DNA from: Sambucus nigra
Taxonomy: Eukaryota > Streptophyta > Magnoliopsida > Dipsacales > Adoxaceae
Length of the DNA: 64,000 bases
Direction: 5' to 3'
NCBI GenBank assembly: GCA_949130495.1
Contig: OX422207.1
Location: 829,844,073 to 829,908,072, forward strand
Shown here: positions 11,305 to 21,194 of the stretch, piece after piece
How the letters are laid out: every line of letters begins with the position of its first letter
Position numbering within the stretch: the first letter of the stretch is position 1
Translations under genes and position numbers: made by a program
Notes under the pieces: generated by a model
The model's database searches: none
Told to the model about the DNA's origin: nothing
What the model saw: only the letters and a program-made list of their open reading frames with translations

Positions 11305-12378
11305 TGAAACGGCCCTTTAGTGTACTTAGGTAAAAAATAACTTTGTTCGAATTTTTAGTTAAAACCAATTTTTAACTTCTTAAACCCTAACCATGCATCT
11401 AAGTGATTAAATCCATTCAATGAATAAAACATGCGGTAAAAGAAACAATTTCAGGAAAAATCCCCGAAGGGCAAAACCTTTTATTTTCACAATAATTTTG
11501 TAAGAGTACGGCTTACACGGATTATAATGAAAATACAGTGTGACATACGAAATACCCGTAGGTGTTGGTTTCGATGTCTCGGCTGGAACTTTCCCTTTCC
11601 AGGAGGGCAGCAGTGAAGAAAAGAACGGTTCCTCCACAAGATACTTCGTAAGGTCTCCTTCTACAATAGCATGCAGCTCTTCGGTTGTAGAGTTCTCCTC
11701 ACAAAGTGCAACACGATGTGGTGAATGAATTATCTTCCGGTAAACACATTCAAGATCACCTAACTTTGGAATCGAGTAATACGATCTTGAATAAACCCCA
11801 AAAGATGAAAAACCTGTATGGGAATATGTTTTTCTAAACTGTTCTACCTCGGGAAACGTTAGCAGATATATTTTATTTATAACTGAGCTGCACAGAGTCC
11901 AAGAAAATTAAAACACGAAAATCGAGGCGATAGGTCGTTCGAGCGAGATGAGATCTCGTTCGCGCGACATGCAATGTCGTTTGAACGATACTCAATCTCG
12001 TTCGAGCGAGACACAGTAAAAAAAATATTATTTTCTTTTTAATTTGATCCTCGAATTTTCTTAGACTGTTTGCAACTCAGAAATAATTTTTAAAACGATA
12101 AAACGATTTTAATTCCCAAATAGATACATCACCCAGTATTTAATCAATATACACATTACTCAACTACACATAAATATTCATACCTGAGTGATCTTAAACA
12201 TATGAAACAGTCTTGACATGTAATCTTCTTGAAATCTATGATTGCGCATTCTTGGACTTTGAACTAAGTTTAAGGCTTTTAAATAGACTCCATAAATAAC
12301 TAGCCTAGACTTAATTTATTTTGTCCGGAATTAAGCCAATTTAAACCAAATGAAAATACTAAGAATTATGTTCTTACA
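11305..12378 (-). repeat. 5' LTR of the minus-strand retrotransposon
   Basis: 1,074 bp, pairing with 5362-6456. It contains a palindrome cluster at 11932-12012. In element sense a candidate TATA box (TATAAATAAAAT) lies just downstream of the cluster at about 11870-11882. It is 21 bp shorter than the other LTR because one GGTCGTTCGAGCGAGATGCCA-type unit is missing. Confidence 0.85.
11932..12012 (-). promoter_or_regulatory. LTR palindrome cluster (12.0-kb LTR)
   Basis: Same order as the cluster at 5985-6091 but with one 21-bp unit fewer (four units). Confidence 0.6.
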
Positions 12379-12476
12379 ATTTCAGTAAAAAATTATGTCA
12401 ATTTTTGTTTCAATAGAAGTGTTCAACTTTTACGAGAAAGTTACGAATGGTTGGTTTCAAACAAGTAAAATTGTGA

Positions 12477-13009
12477 AAAAAAAGTTTCAAAAAATTAGAA
12501 ATATGAAACACTTCGTATGGATTGTATGAACTGCGTAAACAAGAATTCTTGAACAGCGAACAACCAGTTCAAAAATTCACGACCAAGAAGTTCAAAAATT
12601 AATTTGGGAACGTTCAGTGCCAAAGTCACTCAATGGGTAAGTCACATTTGATGATTAAAAAGTCTATGAAACTTATTTAAAGAAAATCTCTTGGTAAGAG
12701 GTCTATAGATAAAAAAAAATCCATTAATTAATTACAATAATAAAAATACCACTCACAATACAAACTAGGGGTGTTCACGGTCCGTTTCGATTCGATTTTG
12801 AGTTTTTTTTTACTGAACAGACTTAGTCGGTCCTCTAAAAAAATGGACCGAGGATAATGTCGATTAACCGACTCTAGTCAGTTCGTTTTTTTATAGGGTC
12901 GGTCCTCACGTTAATGAATTGCATAATTTATAATAATAAAAATATATCCAACTAAACATTAAAAATTAAAAAATATCAAAGTTTGTAATTAAAACAAACT
13001 ATTGTGGTG
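12477..13009. other. Gene-free stretch with a degenerate transposon edge
   Basis: No ORF. At about 12770 the phrase AGGGGTGTTCACGGTCCG and then repeated GGTCCTC/GACCGA text resembles the ends of common plant hAT-type non-autonomous elements, but no paired terminus or duplication could be fixed. The rest is AT-rich. Confidence 0.35.
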
Positions 13010-14187
13010 CCCACACACGGCCTCTCCAGCGGCTGATTTCATGCAAATTCCTAAAGCGTTCACTATACTGGGATAGAAGCACATGGCCGTAACGTGCTAG
13101 CTATTAGACTTACACCCAAGTAGGGTTGTGTGTGGGATGTTGTCAGAGATAGAGTTCAAAACTACGGTTACTCTAGTATATTCTGAATCATCTTTACTAC
13201 GTAAAGGTTCAAGTCGAAAGACACCTTTGCTAATGCACAATTCTATAGATTATTGCTCGATAAAATGTTTTCAAATTTTGCAAGTGGGGGATTGTTGGAA
13301 AACAGCTGTCATAACAGCTGTTGGTTTTGGTTACAAAAGTTGAAACAGCAGAACTCATTCTTGTCCCACATCGGTGGGTTCAAAGAAATGGGGTGTGTTA
13401 ATATACAATTTTTTGGGAACAAAGGTTCAGCCCTTTGGGCATTCAAGTTTTTGTGGGTATGTGGGGCAGACCCAATGGGCCAAATCACACACGCGCGCCG
13501 CCGCCGTCCGTCCGGCCCGTGCCTGTGTCCGGGTCCGGGTCTTGGGCTTGGGCTCATTAAGAATTAATTTTTTGGACAAATAAATTAACGTTTTTTGGGC
13601 CTTAAAAATTATTTTTTAACGGTAATTAATTCCGAAAAAAAAATTAAAACGTGGTTTACTCCGTGTTGATTTCTTCAACCGAGTCGCCCACTTCTTCCAG
13701 TTTTTTCTCCACGTTGTTTCCAACGTCTCTTTTCTTTTTGCCCCATAAAAGAGCTGGTTGCCTCCGGTTTTGGTATACAGTTATCTTCTTCCAACACGAA
13801 AATTTTCTCTACAGTTCTGAAAAATTTCTTTCTCCCAGAATACTATTTCCAGAATAATTAATCTCATTACAGATTAATTATAGAATCGAGCAATTAATAC
13901 AGAATGGGTGTATACAGACCGGATTAATTCTTGTGCTATCAATCCGTAATTTAATTGGAGGCTGTTTTATCCTGGGGGTGACGGCTGCACACTGTCGGCA
14001 CAATTAGAGGCAGAGCCGCGAAACACCTTAAAGAGAGCGACCTAGTCCGCGACTCAGCCGTGTTCTTCGCTGTCCAGTTTCCGGAATTCTTATATTATTT
14101 TTCTGGCCCAGAATTATTTGCTCCAATTGGGTAATTTCGTTTCTGAATTTAATTCTACATTTAATTATTTAAATTGCTGCTACAACA
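13010..14187 (+). mobile_element. 3' end of a copia-type element with LTR 13293-14187
   Basis: A short internal remnant (13010-13292, no intact frame) ends in a purine tract GCAAGTGGGGGAT. An LTR follows that starts TGTTGGAAAACAGC at 13293 and ends CTGCTACAACA at 14187, about 895 bp. The LTR has a GC-rich segment (CGCGCGCCGCCGCC near 13492-13505) and a long T/C-rich region. The 5' half of the element is missing and no target duplication could be paired. It lies directly upstream of the host-like gene and could influence its transcription. Confidence 0.55.
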
Positions 14188-14512
14188 AATAGTGTAAGCG
14201 TGTATGAAATTGGCTACCATTTCATGCAACCACTGCAAAAACTACATCACATTCAACCTTTGATGATCCGTGAAGAAATTCACTCACTGGTTTGTATTAA
14301 AAAACTATACGGCAAAGAGAGATTTTTTTTCCTTCTTTCTTGACGTGTCAATTTTAAATATATCTTTCTCGTGTGCGGTGTCATGTTCTTATCATAATTA
14401 TGAATACATATTATAATTTCTTCTTTGATTTCATAATTTCTAGCTACTATTTGGTTTCTTCTTGAATTGGGTTAGCATGATTATATAATTTCTAATTGTG
14501 GGTGTTTCAGAG
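14188..14512 (+). promoter_or_regulatory. Upstream region and probable 3' splice site before the first coding exon
   Basis: 325 bp between the copia LTR end and the first coding ATG. AATTTTAAATATATC at about 14350 could act as a TATA region. GGTGTTTCAG at 14501-14510 is a good splice acceptor, suggesting that an upstream leader (or lost coding) exon was once, or still is, spliced here. Nothing else recognisable. Confidence 0.35.
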
Positions 14513-17500
14513 ATGGAAGAGATAATGAAAACCCATAGAAATCTACCAAATAGACCCACGATTGAAGAAGTTGAAGCTGCAAAAACATTAATCCAGAAGG
14601 TGGAAGCTGAGGCCCAGTCAAAATTGGATGCCATATCCAGGGGAAAAAAGAGCATTAACATGCCAGATGATATGTTTAATGTGTTACAGGAGATGAGGAG
14701 AAATATAGTGCATTTTGAGAGTAAAGAGCAGAAGAGAAAGGCTTTGAGATTATTGGATCTTGAGAATGCACACAAAGTGTCTGCTGAATTGATTCAGAGA
14801 GCTTCCAAATGTGTTGGCTCAGGTGAGTTTGAATTGTTATCTGTATGTATTAATTTCTAGTTTTATCCTGTTGGATTTTTATTTTATTGAAGTTGTAGTA
14901 CATATGGGTTAGTTTGTTTACATTGTTTTGTTGTATTTTTATGAATGGGCGTGTAATGTGTTTGGGTTTTCAAGATTTTAATAGGGTTATGCATCTAGAA
15001 GTAATAGTCAGATTGTCACACCAAATGTGTCTTTTTGGTGTGTCGGTTGTACCTTGGAGCGATGGAAAATGCTCTCGCTCAAGCTATGGTCTCGAGACTT
15101 GGGAGTGGCCTCTTCATAATATAAAACAATATGAGGGTAAGGCCGACGGCATCTACCTCTCCCTCCGAGGCCCTGCAATGAAGCGGGAGCCTTGTGCACT
15201 GGGTACGACCTTTTTATATAGCTGTACAAGTCTAGGGTACAATCAGTGTTGGTCTTGAGATTTATAAAAATTCATAAGGCCCTGTGCAAAAATTGTAAAA
15301 TAAGTCCCTATTGTGTGTATTGTTATAAAAATTGGGGCCTAAACTTATAGGTAAAACAAATAGTCTAGCTTTGCCCTGTGCGATCGCCCACTTAGCACCT
15401 GTTCAGGACCGCCCCCGGGTACAATGATTATTGACCAATTATTCTTTAGGGTTTGATGTTTGATTTAATTGAGTTGGTATTTTTAGAGTTTGATTTGATT
15501 ATTTATGGTTGTATTTTAGGGTTTGATTTGATTATTTATGGTTGTATTTTAGGGTTTGATTTTCTTTTGATTGGGTTGGTGTTTAGGGTTTTGCACTTGT
15601 GGAGGTGGATTTTAATATGGGGTTATCGGATTGTAATTACTATTGTGGTGGTTCCTTTTGAGATTTTTTTTCTAAAGTTAACATTTTAATTTGATTTCAA
15701 AAATGAATGTATAATTTCGTTATTTTGGCTGTATGTCTAAATTCAACTTGAAAATTTGAATATTTGTGAAAAATCTAAAAATATCCTCCAAAAAAATCTT
15801 CTCGGTGTCTCCCTCTCCCGGACCACCACAAACAATCCTGGCTCCGTCACTCCGCCACACTCTCCAGAAATACCACCATAGGGGGAGCTAGGAAATCTTA
15901 AGCAAATACAGTGTATGAGGACTCTTTTTAGTTTGGAGTTTGAGATCATAAACAAAGCTATTGGTGGTATAAAAAATATTTAGAGCAGGGCCACATTTTA
16001 TGTATAGATATTCTTTTCAATAGAATATATTTTTTATGTTTTTTAGAGACTCAGTGCTCCTGATCAGGGCCACATTTTATGCTGTTATCTTTTCAAACTA
16101 AATGCGAGTTTTAATAATGATCAGCCACTGTTTTTGCTATCTTCCTGTACTGTAGTTCTTGCAGGTTTTGGAGCGTAATACTTGCTTTTTGATTTCTGTC
16201 ACGTGTGTTACTCCATGAATAATTTCTGGCTTCTCCTGTAATTATTTTCTGCAGATACCAGACTTGAGGTTATGGCGATGAAAGGATCTGATGGAGAAAA
16301 TGTCCCACTTCCAGTTTGGATTTGGGGGTTACCGCCAGATCCTGATAGAAGACCACGTTGGTTAGATGGACAGAGGAACCTCAAAACGCTGTTTCACTGC
16401 GTTGACATCATGGAAGATGATGTCTATTCACAGATACAGTTTAGGCTATCCCTCCATGCAAGGGATGGCTGCCAAAACAGTAAAAAGAAACGCACTGATG
16501 GTGATTCCGATGTGACAAAATTGGGTCTCCCCGAAGGGGCATTAGGGTTACGACTCCGCGGAGACTTGCTTGCCAAAGGAATCCTCTTAACTAGCGTCCC
16601 TAAGGCCCTAGGCTCTTTCATATATATGATTGGCGGCTATAATGGTCCTACTTTTGAAAAAACTATCCATTACCTTGATACCAAGTCTCTTCATTTGGGG
16701 TGGAGGACTCATAGTATGAAAGTTGGCAGATCATATCCAAATGTGGCAGCTGTGGATGGGAAGCTCTATATTGTTGGAGGGGCTGCCGGACCTGATGGTA
16801 GAATTACTGATTGCCTCGGGGAGATTTTTGACCCTCAAACCGGGCTATCTGAAATAATGCCCGATGCTCCACGTGATTATGCGGATTATATGCGTTTGAT
16901 TACAGTCCTCCCTGACTCGAAAGAGATATTGTTTTATTCAAAAAAACCCTTCTACTTTTTGTACTACAGTGTGAATGGTGGTAAATGGAGGATTGACCTC
17001 AATGATGACAAGGAGAATGACGATATTTTGATGCGAATTGAGGAGGAATTCAAAGATTCTGTGAATGTGGTGATAGGAAATATTATCTACTGGTTCAGTA
17101 ACTCCTGTATGTTAACTGCCTATGATTTTTCCACCAGAAAGTTCTACACATCGAACAGCTCATTGGCGATGGATTTTGGAAAACATGGGTATCCAGACCG
17201 TGGTTATATTAACCATGCATTGGCGTTGGTTCATATCAGAGAGGATTATTTCTGTCTTCTTTGGGTTGATACTTTAAAAGACAACTGCTTCCCTGATGAA
17301 CCAAACTCTTATTACAGACAACTCCGCTGCACAAAGCTGCAGATCTGCATTGACGAGGACAGCAAATATCTTTGTGCTTCCTTGCTCTCTACCCAGGCCT
17401 ACCTTTTCGAACCACAAGTTGGCATAATGGGTGCTATCCCAATGTATGTATCTTTACTTCATTATTATTATTATTATTATTATTTAAATCACTACTCTAA

Positions 17501-19479
17501 ATTGTGGGTGGTTTGGGGTTATGTCTCCCATTTAATCCGTGGCACTTGGCTCTGGAAGCATCATAAATACACCTTTAGGTGACCTTTTGTGTTGATATTT
17601 AGTCATGTGCTACGATTATTCATGACAGATTTATTGGGGAGGTGCAGGGTCCAACCTAAAATTTTCAAACCTCCATGCCAAAGTCTGATTCGAAGGATTA
17701 ATGGGGAGATCAAATCCCAAATCACCCTTAAAACTGAACTATTAAACACAGCAGGTTACTGAATCCTAAACTATTCGGGAGGCGAAGTCAGATAGCTTCG
17801 GGGTGATTTGTGTGGTGTAAAATACCCAAAATACCCTGACTATACAAACTTTAGCTAAATTAATATTCATACACAAATACATGTATACACATGGTCAGAC
17901 AGTTTCATTGAATAATAATTTAAGCTTGCAATCATGTCTACATTATATAAATTATCTTTGAAAACCTTCATCTAACTTCATAAATTCAATAAATGGGTCA
18001 GGTTTGTTAGGGTTTTGAATATGAAACCTGTTACTGGTTCGGGATGGGTGGGTTAATTGTTTTTCTTCATATGTGACAACTAATGGGGTGAATGTCTCTT
18101 AGCTTTCTAGGAACAAGTATTCATTGAAAAGCAAACAAATATAAGCCACAAATTTTTGTAGTCTTGGCATTAACAATTTCTTGCTGATGGGGTACTCATA
18201 TCATCATTTATTCTCAATAATGCAATTTGAGTTTTTTGACGCTAACCTCAATAACAATTACTAATTTGTTTATCTCTAGTCACTTCGGGTGTGTTTAATT
18301 ACAAATGTTGAATATATATTCTCCAACATATCTCACACTTCACATACATACCAATGAACATACCCATCTTTTTAAAATAGTAAAAAATCGAGTTTTTTTA
18401 CCAAACTCAGTATATATGATCTACGTAGCAAGGTGATCATCTACAAAAGAAAAATCATAAAAAAATTCAACCTTGAATTGGGTGAATTGATGGCAAAAAT
18501 TTGAACTGCCGAAAATGCTCATATATATCCACTTTTCATTTCATCTATCTTTGGGTTAAAACATTTTTATGATTGTTTTTGTAGATAATATTCATTATGG
18601 AGTTCGTGTATATGAAATTTGGTCGAAAAATATTTTTTTGTTTACTATTTTTAAAAATAGGTATGTTCCTAGGAGGTATGTTGGAGAACCTATATATATA
18701 TAATAAAAAGTTGACAATGAGTGATAAAGATGGGCTGGCCTTATTTTTTTTTTAATTTTTTCCATTAAAATTAGTTCTTTGGGTGATGGCCAGGAAATAT
18801 TTGGTATGAAAAATGATAATTTTGGTGCACTCTAGGTAGTTTTACCTGTTGGTTTCATAGGTCGTATTAGAAATCAAGCATCACCAAAAGGAAAAATGCA
18901 GTAAGACACCTATTTTTCAGGGAAAAGAAACGGACCCCCCTCTGTCTATGATATTTATATTTGTATGCCAATTCATAATTGCAGCTCATACCATTATTAG
19001 GGTGTGCTTTGTAACCCCAATTTGATGGAATTGGAACATTTTGAGTTCATACACTCTTAAATTTTGGCCTAGGCTAATATTTTATTTAGTTTCCAACATT
19101 AATTAACACTTTTTTTTTTCTTTTGAAGTGCAAATGTGTGAAAAATCTACTTCAATTTATAATTGAAACTTTTTTGCTGGTGTGTGGATGTATGGAATTG
19201 TCAACTATAATACATTATTACATGTTTTCAGTAGCATTATTAGTGATTTTGGTTTTAGTATATGGAAATTAATTTATTTAGATATAACATAGGTATATAG
19301 TTTTTTTCCCAATTGTTTCGACTTAATGCCAACCCAATAGCAGAATACTTGGTTTTTGAAATTATTTTGTAGTTAATTATGTTTTGCTCTAATTTAATGA
19401 TTTCTTTTTTGTTTTTGTTCCCTTACTATTTTTGTTCTTGCGACTTATAATTTTTGTATGCAGGCCATCTGCAAATTGA
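14513..19479 (+). CDS. PIRL-like N-terminal exon spliced to a kelch-repeat exon (predicted 504-aa chimera)
   Basis: Predicted exons 14513-14822, 16255-17443 and 19464-19479 splice in frame (donors CAG/GTGAGT and AAT/GTATGT; acceptors TTCTGCAG and GTATGCAG) and end PSAN-stop. Exon 1 (103 aa) closely matches the N-terminal helical segment of plant intracellular Ras-group-related LRR proteins of the PIRL4/5 type: EEIMKTHRNLPNRP, VEAAKTLIQKVEAEAQ, FNVLQEM, FESKEQKRKALRLLDLEN, ELIQRASKC. In those proteins leucine-rich repeats follow; here they do not. Exon 2 (about 396 aa) has at least two kelch motifs (FIYMIGGYNG, then LYIVGGAAG with a DPQTG turn), so a beta-propeller is likely; its head (VPLPVWIWGLPPDPDRRPRW) I do not recognise. 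The acceptor at 14510 suggests an earlier exon. Function unknown; kelch repeats usually bind proteins. It could also be two gene fragments brought together and not transcribed as one. Confidence 0.6.
15050..15222 (+). mobile_element. Au-like SINE in intron 1
   Basis: A tRNA-like head has an A-box-like CCTTGGAGCGATGG and a B-box-like GGTCTCGAGACTTGG, then GTGGCCTCTT, then GGGTAAGGCCG. The tail is GCGGGAGCCTTGTGCACTGG followed by ACGACCTTTTT. This order and wording are those of the widespread plant Au SINE. GTTGTAC before and GCTGTAC after may be a decayed target duplication. Confidence 0.6.
15245..15418. mobile_element. hAT-like MITE in intron 1 (8-bp target duplication)
   Basis: 174 bp flanked by GTACAATC (15237-15244) and GTACAATG (15419-15426), a 7/8 match of hAT duplication length. 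Ends AGTGTTGGTCTTGAG and, inverted, CGGGGGCGGTCCTGAA are weak inverted repeats. No ORF. Confidence 0.5.
15486..15560 (+). repeat. 33-bp tandem repeat, two and a quarter copies
   Basis: The unit TTTGATTTGATTATTTATGG plus TTGTATTTTAGGG repeats with period 33 in intron 1. A chance frame through it repeats FDLIIYGCILG, which is why it shows an ORF; there is no reason to think it is coding. Confidence 0.7.
18306..18703. mobile_element. MITE-like inverted-repeat element in intron 2
   Basis: The left end TATATATTCTCCAACATAT, then GAACATACCCATCTTTTTAA, then AATAGTAAA, is mirrored at the right by TTTACTATTTTTAAAAATAG, GGTATGTTC and ATGTTGGAGAACCTATATAT. About 400 bp in all, with arms of about 70 bp and no ORF. 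No clear target duplication in the TA-rich flanks. Confidence 0.5.
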
Positions 19480-19628
19480 GAATGATGCTTTGGTGGAGCT
19501 TTGGGTCAAGGTTTTGAGACCAATTTTCCGAGTTGTGGACATGTAAATTTCCTTGGAATGTTCCTAGAATTTGGATGTAGTATAATTTTACTGTGTCTTG
19601 GATCAATGTTTGAAGTCTTAAAATACTA
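19480..19628 (+). other. Probable 3' UTR of the PIRL/kelch gene
   Basis: Follows the predicted stop at 19477-19479. The same sequence is retained in the pseudogene copy at 46105-46270 (GTTGTGGACATGTAAATTTC and CTAGAATTTGGATGTAG have close counterparts), supporting it as transcript-associated sequence. No canonical AATAAA was found. Confidence 0.35.
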
Positions 19629-19631
19629 TTA

Positions 19632-19759
19632 GGGCCCGTTTGGCATCCTAATTCCAAGCCATGGAAATGGAATTGGAAGACCAATTTTAATTCCATGGAA
19701 TTGAAATTGCCCTTTCAATTCCAATTCCAAGCCTCGGAATTGAGATGCCAAACGGGACC
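19632..19759. mobile_element. Tourist-like MITE, 128 bp
   Basis: Inverted ends GGGCCCGTTTGGCATC and, inverted, GGTCCCGTTTGGCATC, flanked by TTA at 19629-19631 and 19760-19762. A TTA duplication with this style of terminus is diagnostic of PIF/Harbinger (Tourist) MITEs. The interior is palindromic, built from ATTCCAAGCC / GGAATTGGA. Confidence 0.75.
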
Positions 19760-19762
19760 TTA

Positions 19763-20529
19763 ATGACTCCACCATTTTGTATATTGAAACTCGAATGTAA
19801 CTTCGAGGTAGACTTGTCGTGGGTGGGTCGTGTTGGGTAGTTGATGTGTTAGTGTCAAAACTCCTAACCTGGACATGACAAGTTAATGCAAGCGGTATCA
19901 AAGACAAATTATAAACCGAGTTTGTTAGTCTTGAATTTGTTCTAACTTGGGTCTAGGTTGATTTTGTTCTATTTATTTTTATCTGGATCTGCACGAACTG
20001 ATTGGAATTAGGTTTTAATTTTTGCTTTCAAAATTGGGACAAAATGATTTTGACACTATTTTAATTCCGTTTCGAATCAAGTTGAACTGATTTATTATGA
20101 AGAAATGGTGTTTTTAATCATTATATGAACACTTACTAGCATACCTTTGCTCGAGTTTGTTAAAATCTGATGGCTCGCTAACAAAATTGGGCCAGTTTTA
20201 GAAAAGGTTAAAAGTATTCTTCGAATTTAAAATTTAACCTCATTAAAAACATGTGTTGACTTAGGCTGTGTCTTGTTTGTGTGCTGATTAATTAACATTT
20301 CTAATATGTTTTTAAGAATTAAAAATATCTCAAATGATATTTCAAATACTCTTTCAAGCCACAAGTTGATAATTGGCTTGTTTGAGCAGAATTTGGATCA
20401 CTTTAGTCCTACTACCCCCCTAGGACTTCACAGAGTTGTTTTGATTATACAACACCGTTCTTAGTATAAATCATAATTGTGTGTCTTGCTTGTGAAATTG
20501 TTTTTCGCTCTTCTGGATTTCTTTTAGGA
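19763..20529. other. Intergenic sequence without a recognisable feature
   Basis: AT-rich, no ORF of note, no paired repeats or terminus seen. Includes a chance poly-pyrimidine tract near 20400. Confidence 0.4.
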
Positions 20530-20745
20530 TCAAATACCAAAACGTTTCTCAAATATTTTTTATTATACATTTAGTCCGAGCGTTTTATTTTGTACCAAAA
20601 AGTTATTTATTCTCTTAAAAGTCCGCGCTAGCGGCATGGTAAAGCCTTTTTGGCATAGTGAAGGACTTTTTGGTGCAAAATAAAAAGGCTTGGACTAAAA
20701 GTGTATTAAAAAAAGTTCGAGAGACTATTTGGTATATGACCATTT
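20530..20745. mobile_element. Short inverted-repeat element with the GCTAGCGGC motif
   Basis: Arms of about 75 bp: ATCAAATACCAAAACGTTTC ... TTTAGTCCGAGCGTTTTATT mirrors AATAAAAAGGCTTGGACTAAA ... GAGACTATTTGGTATAT. The loop contains TTAAAAGTCCGCGCTAGCGGCA, the same kind of phrase found in the foldback core at 4191-4600. No ORF. Probably a small non-autonomous element of the same family. Confidence 0.5.
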
Positions 20746-20785
20746 CTTTTATTGTAATTTGAATATCCTTTTGGTGATTCTTTTA

Positions 20786-21191
20786 GGCTCAGTTTGGTTG
20801 CGCAAATTGTTCGATTATGTAAATTGGTTCATTGTGAATTGTAAATGAGTGAATTTGAAATGAGTTAAATCCAATTTTACACAATGTTTGGTAATTTAAA
20901 ATTGATGTTAAGATACTATGAAAAAAAGATAAAAACAAATCAAGAGAGAGGGGGAGGGAAAGAGAGAGAGAGGGGGAAAGGGGACTTGCACTTTATGTGA
21001 CTCCTATTTCAGATGGATTTATTTCATATTTTTTGTGAAATGATCCAATTTCAGATTTTGCACATGAGCTAAAATAGGACAATTAATGAATCCTTTCATT
21101 AATGAAACCAAACACAATTAATGAGTCAATTTGTAAATGGATCAATTTATTAATGATCCAATTTACAATTTTGGGACAACCAAACGGAACT
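20786..21191. mobile_element. Tourist-like MITE, 406 bp
   Basis: Ends GGCTCAGTTTGGTTG and, inverted, AGTTCCGTTTGGTTG (12/15 match), flanked by TTA at 20783-20785 and 21192-21194. Contains a GA-rich tract (AAGAGAGAGGGGGAGGG near 20942). Confidence 0.65.
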
Positions 21192-21194
21192 TTA

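Larger units (their letters stand above)
5362..12378 (-). mobile_element. Ty1/copia-type non-autonomous LTR retrotransposon (minus strand)
   Basis: Complete element of 7,017 bp with LTRs TGAAAC...TTACA as seen on the plus strand, flanked by 5-bp duplications ATTTC at 5357-5361 and 12379-12383. It lies on the minus strand: the PBS is next to the right LTR and the PPT next to the left. Order in element sense: 5' LTR, PBS, damaged gag with two zinc knuckles, a long spacer, an internal palindrome cluster, a Transposase_32-like ORF, PPT, 3' LTR. No protease, integrase or reverse transcriptase is present, so it would need a partner in trans. The two LTRs are nearly identical apart from a 21-bp copy-number difference, so insertion is fairly recent. 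Confidence 0.85.
5224..12424. mobile_element. Small MULE-like insertion (about 174 bp) split by the LTR retrotransposon
   Basis: The 10 bases AACTTTTACG occur at 5214-5223 and 12425-12434. In the undisturbed foldback arm they should occur once, because the mirror arm has no insertion there. The intervening non-retrotransposon sequence is 5224-5356 plus 12384-12424, about 174 bp. Its ends (GAAAATGATATTGGAACC and, inverted, GAACACTTCTATTGAAAC) are imperfect inverted repeats. A 9-11 bp target duplication fits Mutator-like elements. It includes GGATCCACGCTAGTGGGAC, similar to the motif in the foldback core. Confidence 0.5.
3488..12476. mobile_element. Foldback (long inverted repeat) element, interrupted by nested insertions
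   Basis: The left arm (about 3488-4190) is the reverse complement of a right arm at about 4600-5223 continued at 12425-12476. Examples: ATCTATCAAATAAGATCCATG at 3656-3676 pairs with CATGGATCTTATTTGATAGAT at 5079-5099, and ACCATTCGTAACTTT (left) pairs with AAAGTTACGAATGGT (right, about 12438). The right arm is split at 5223/12425 by a small MULE-like insertion that in turn contains an LTR retrotransposon. Without insertions the element is about 1.8 kb. No transposase was seen. Outer boundaries are approximate and no outer target duplication could be fixed. Confidence 0.7.

Noticed and set aside
13253..13583. Overlapping ORFs of 70-104 codons on both strands
   Set aside because: They lie across a PPT and LTR start and a GC-rich LTR segment; composition, not coding, explains them.
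15486..15560. Tandem repeats as a CRISPR-like array
   Set aside because: Contiguous 33-bp repeats without unique spacers in a plant intron; not CRISPR.
17444..17582. Reading frame of the kelch exon continuing past 17443 into LLHYYYYYYYLNHY
   Set aside because: This is read-through into intron 2: a strong GTATGT donor sits at 17444, the tyrosine run is an (ATT)n microsatellite, and a matching acceptor with conserved downstream copy exists at 19463.
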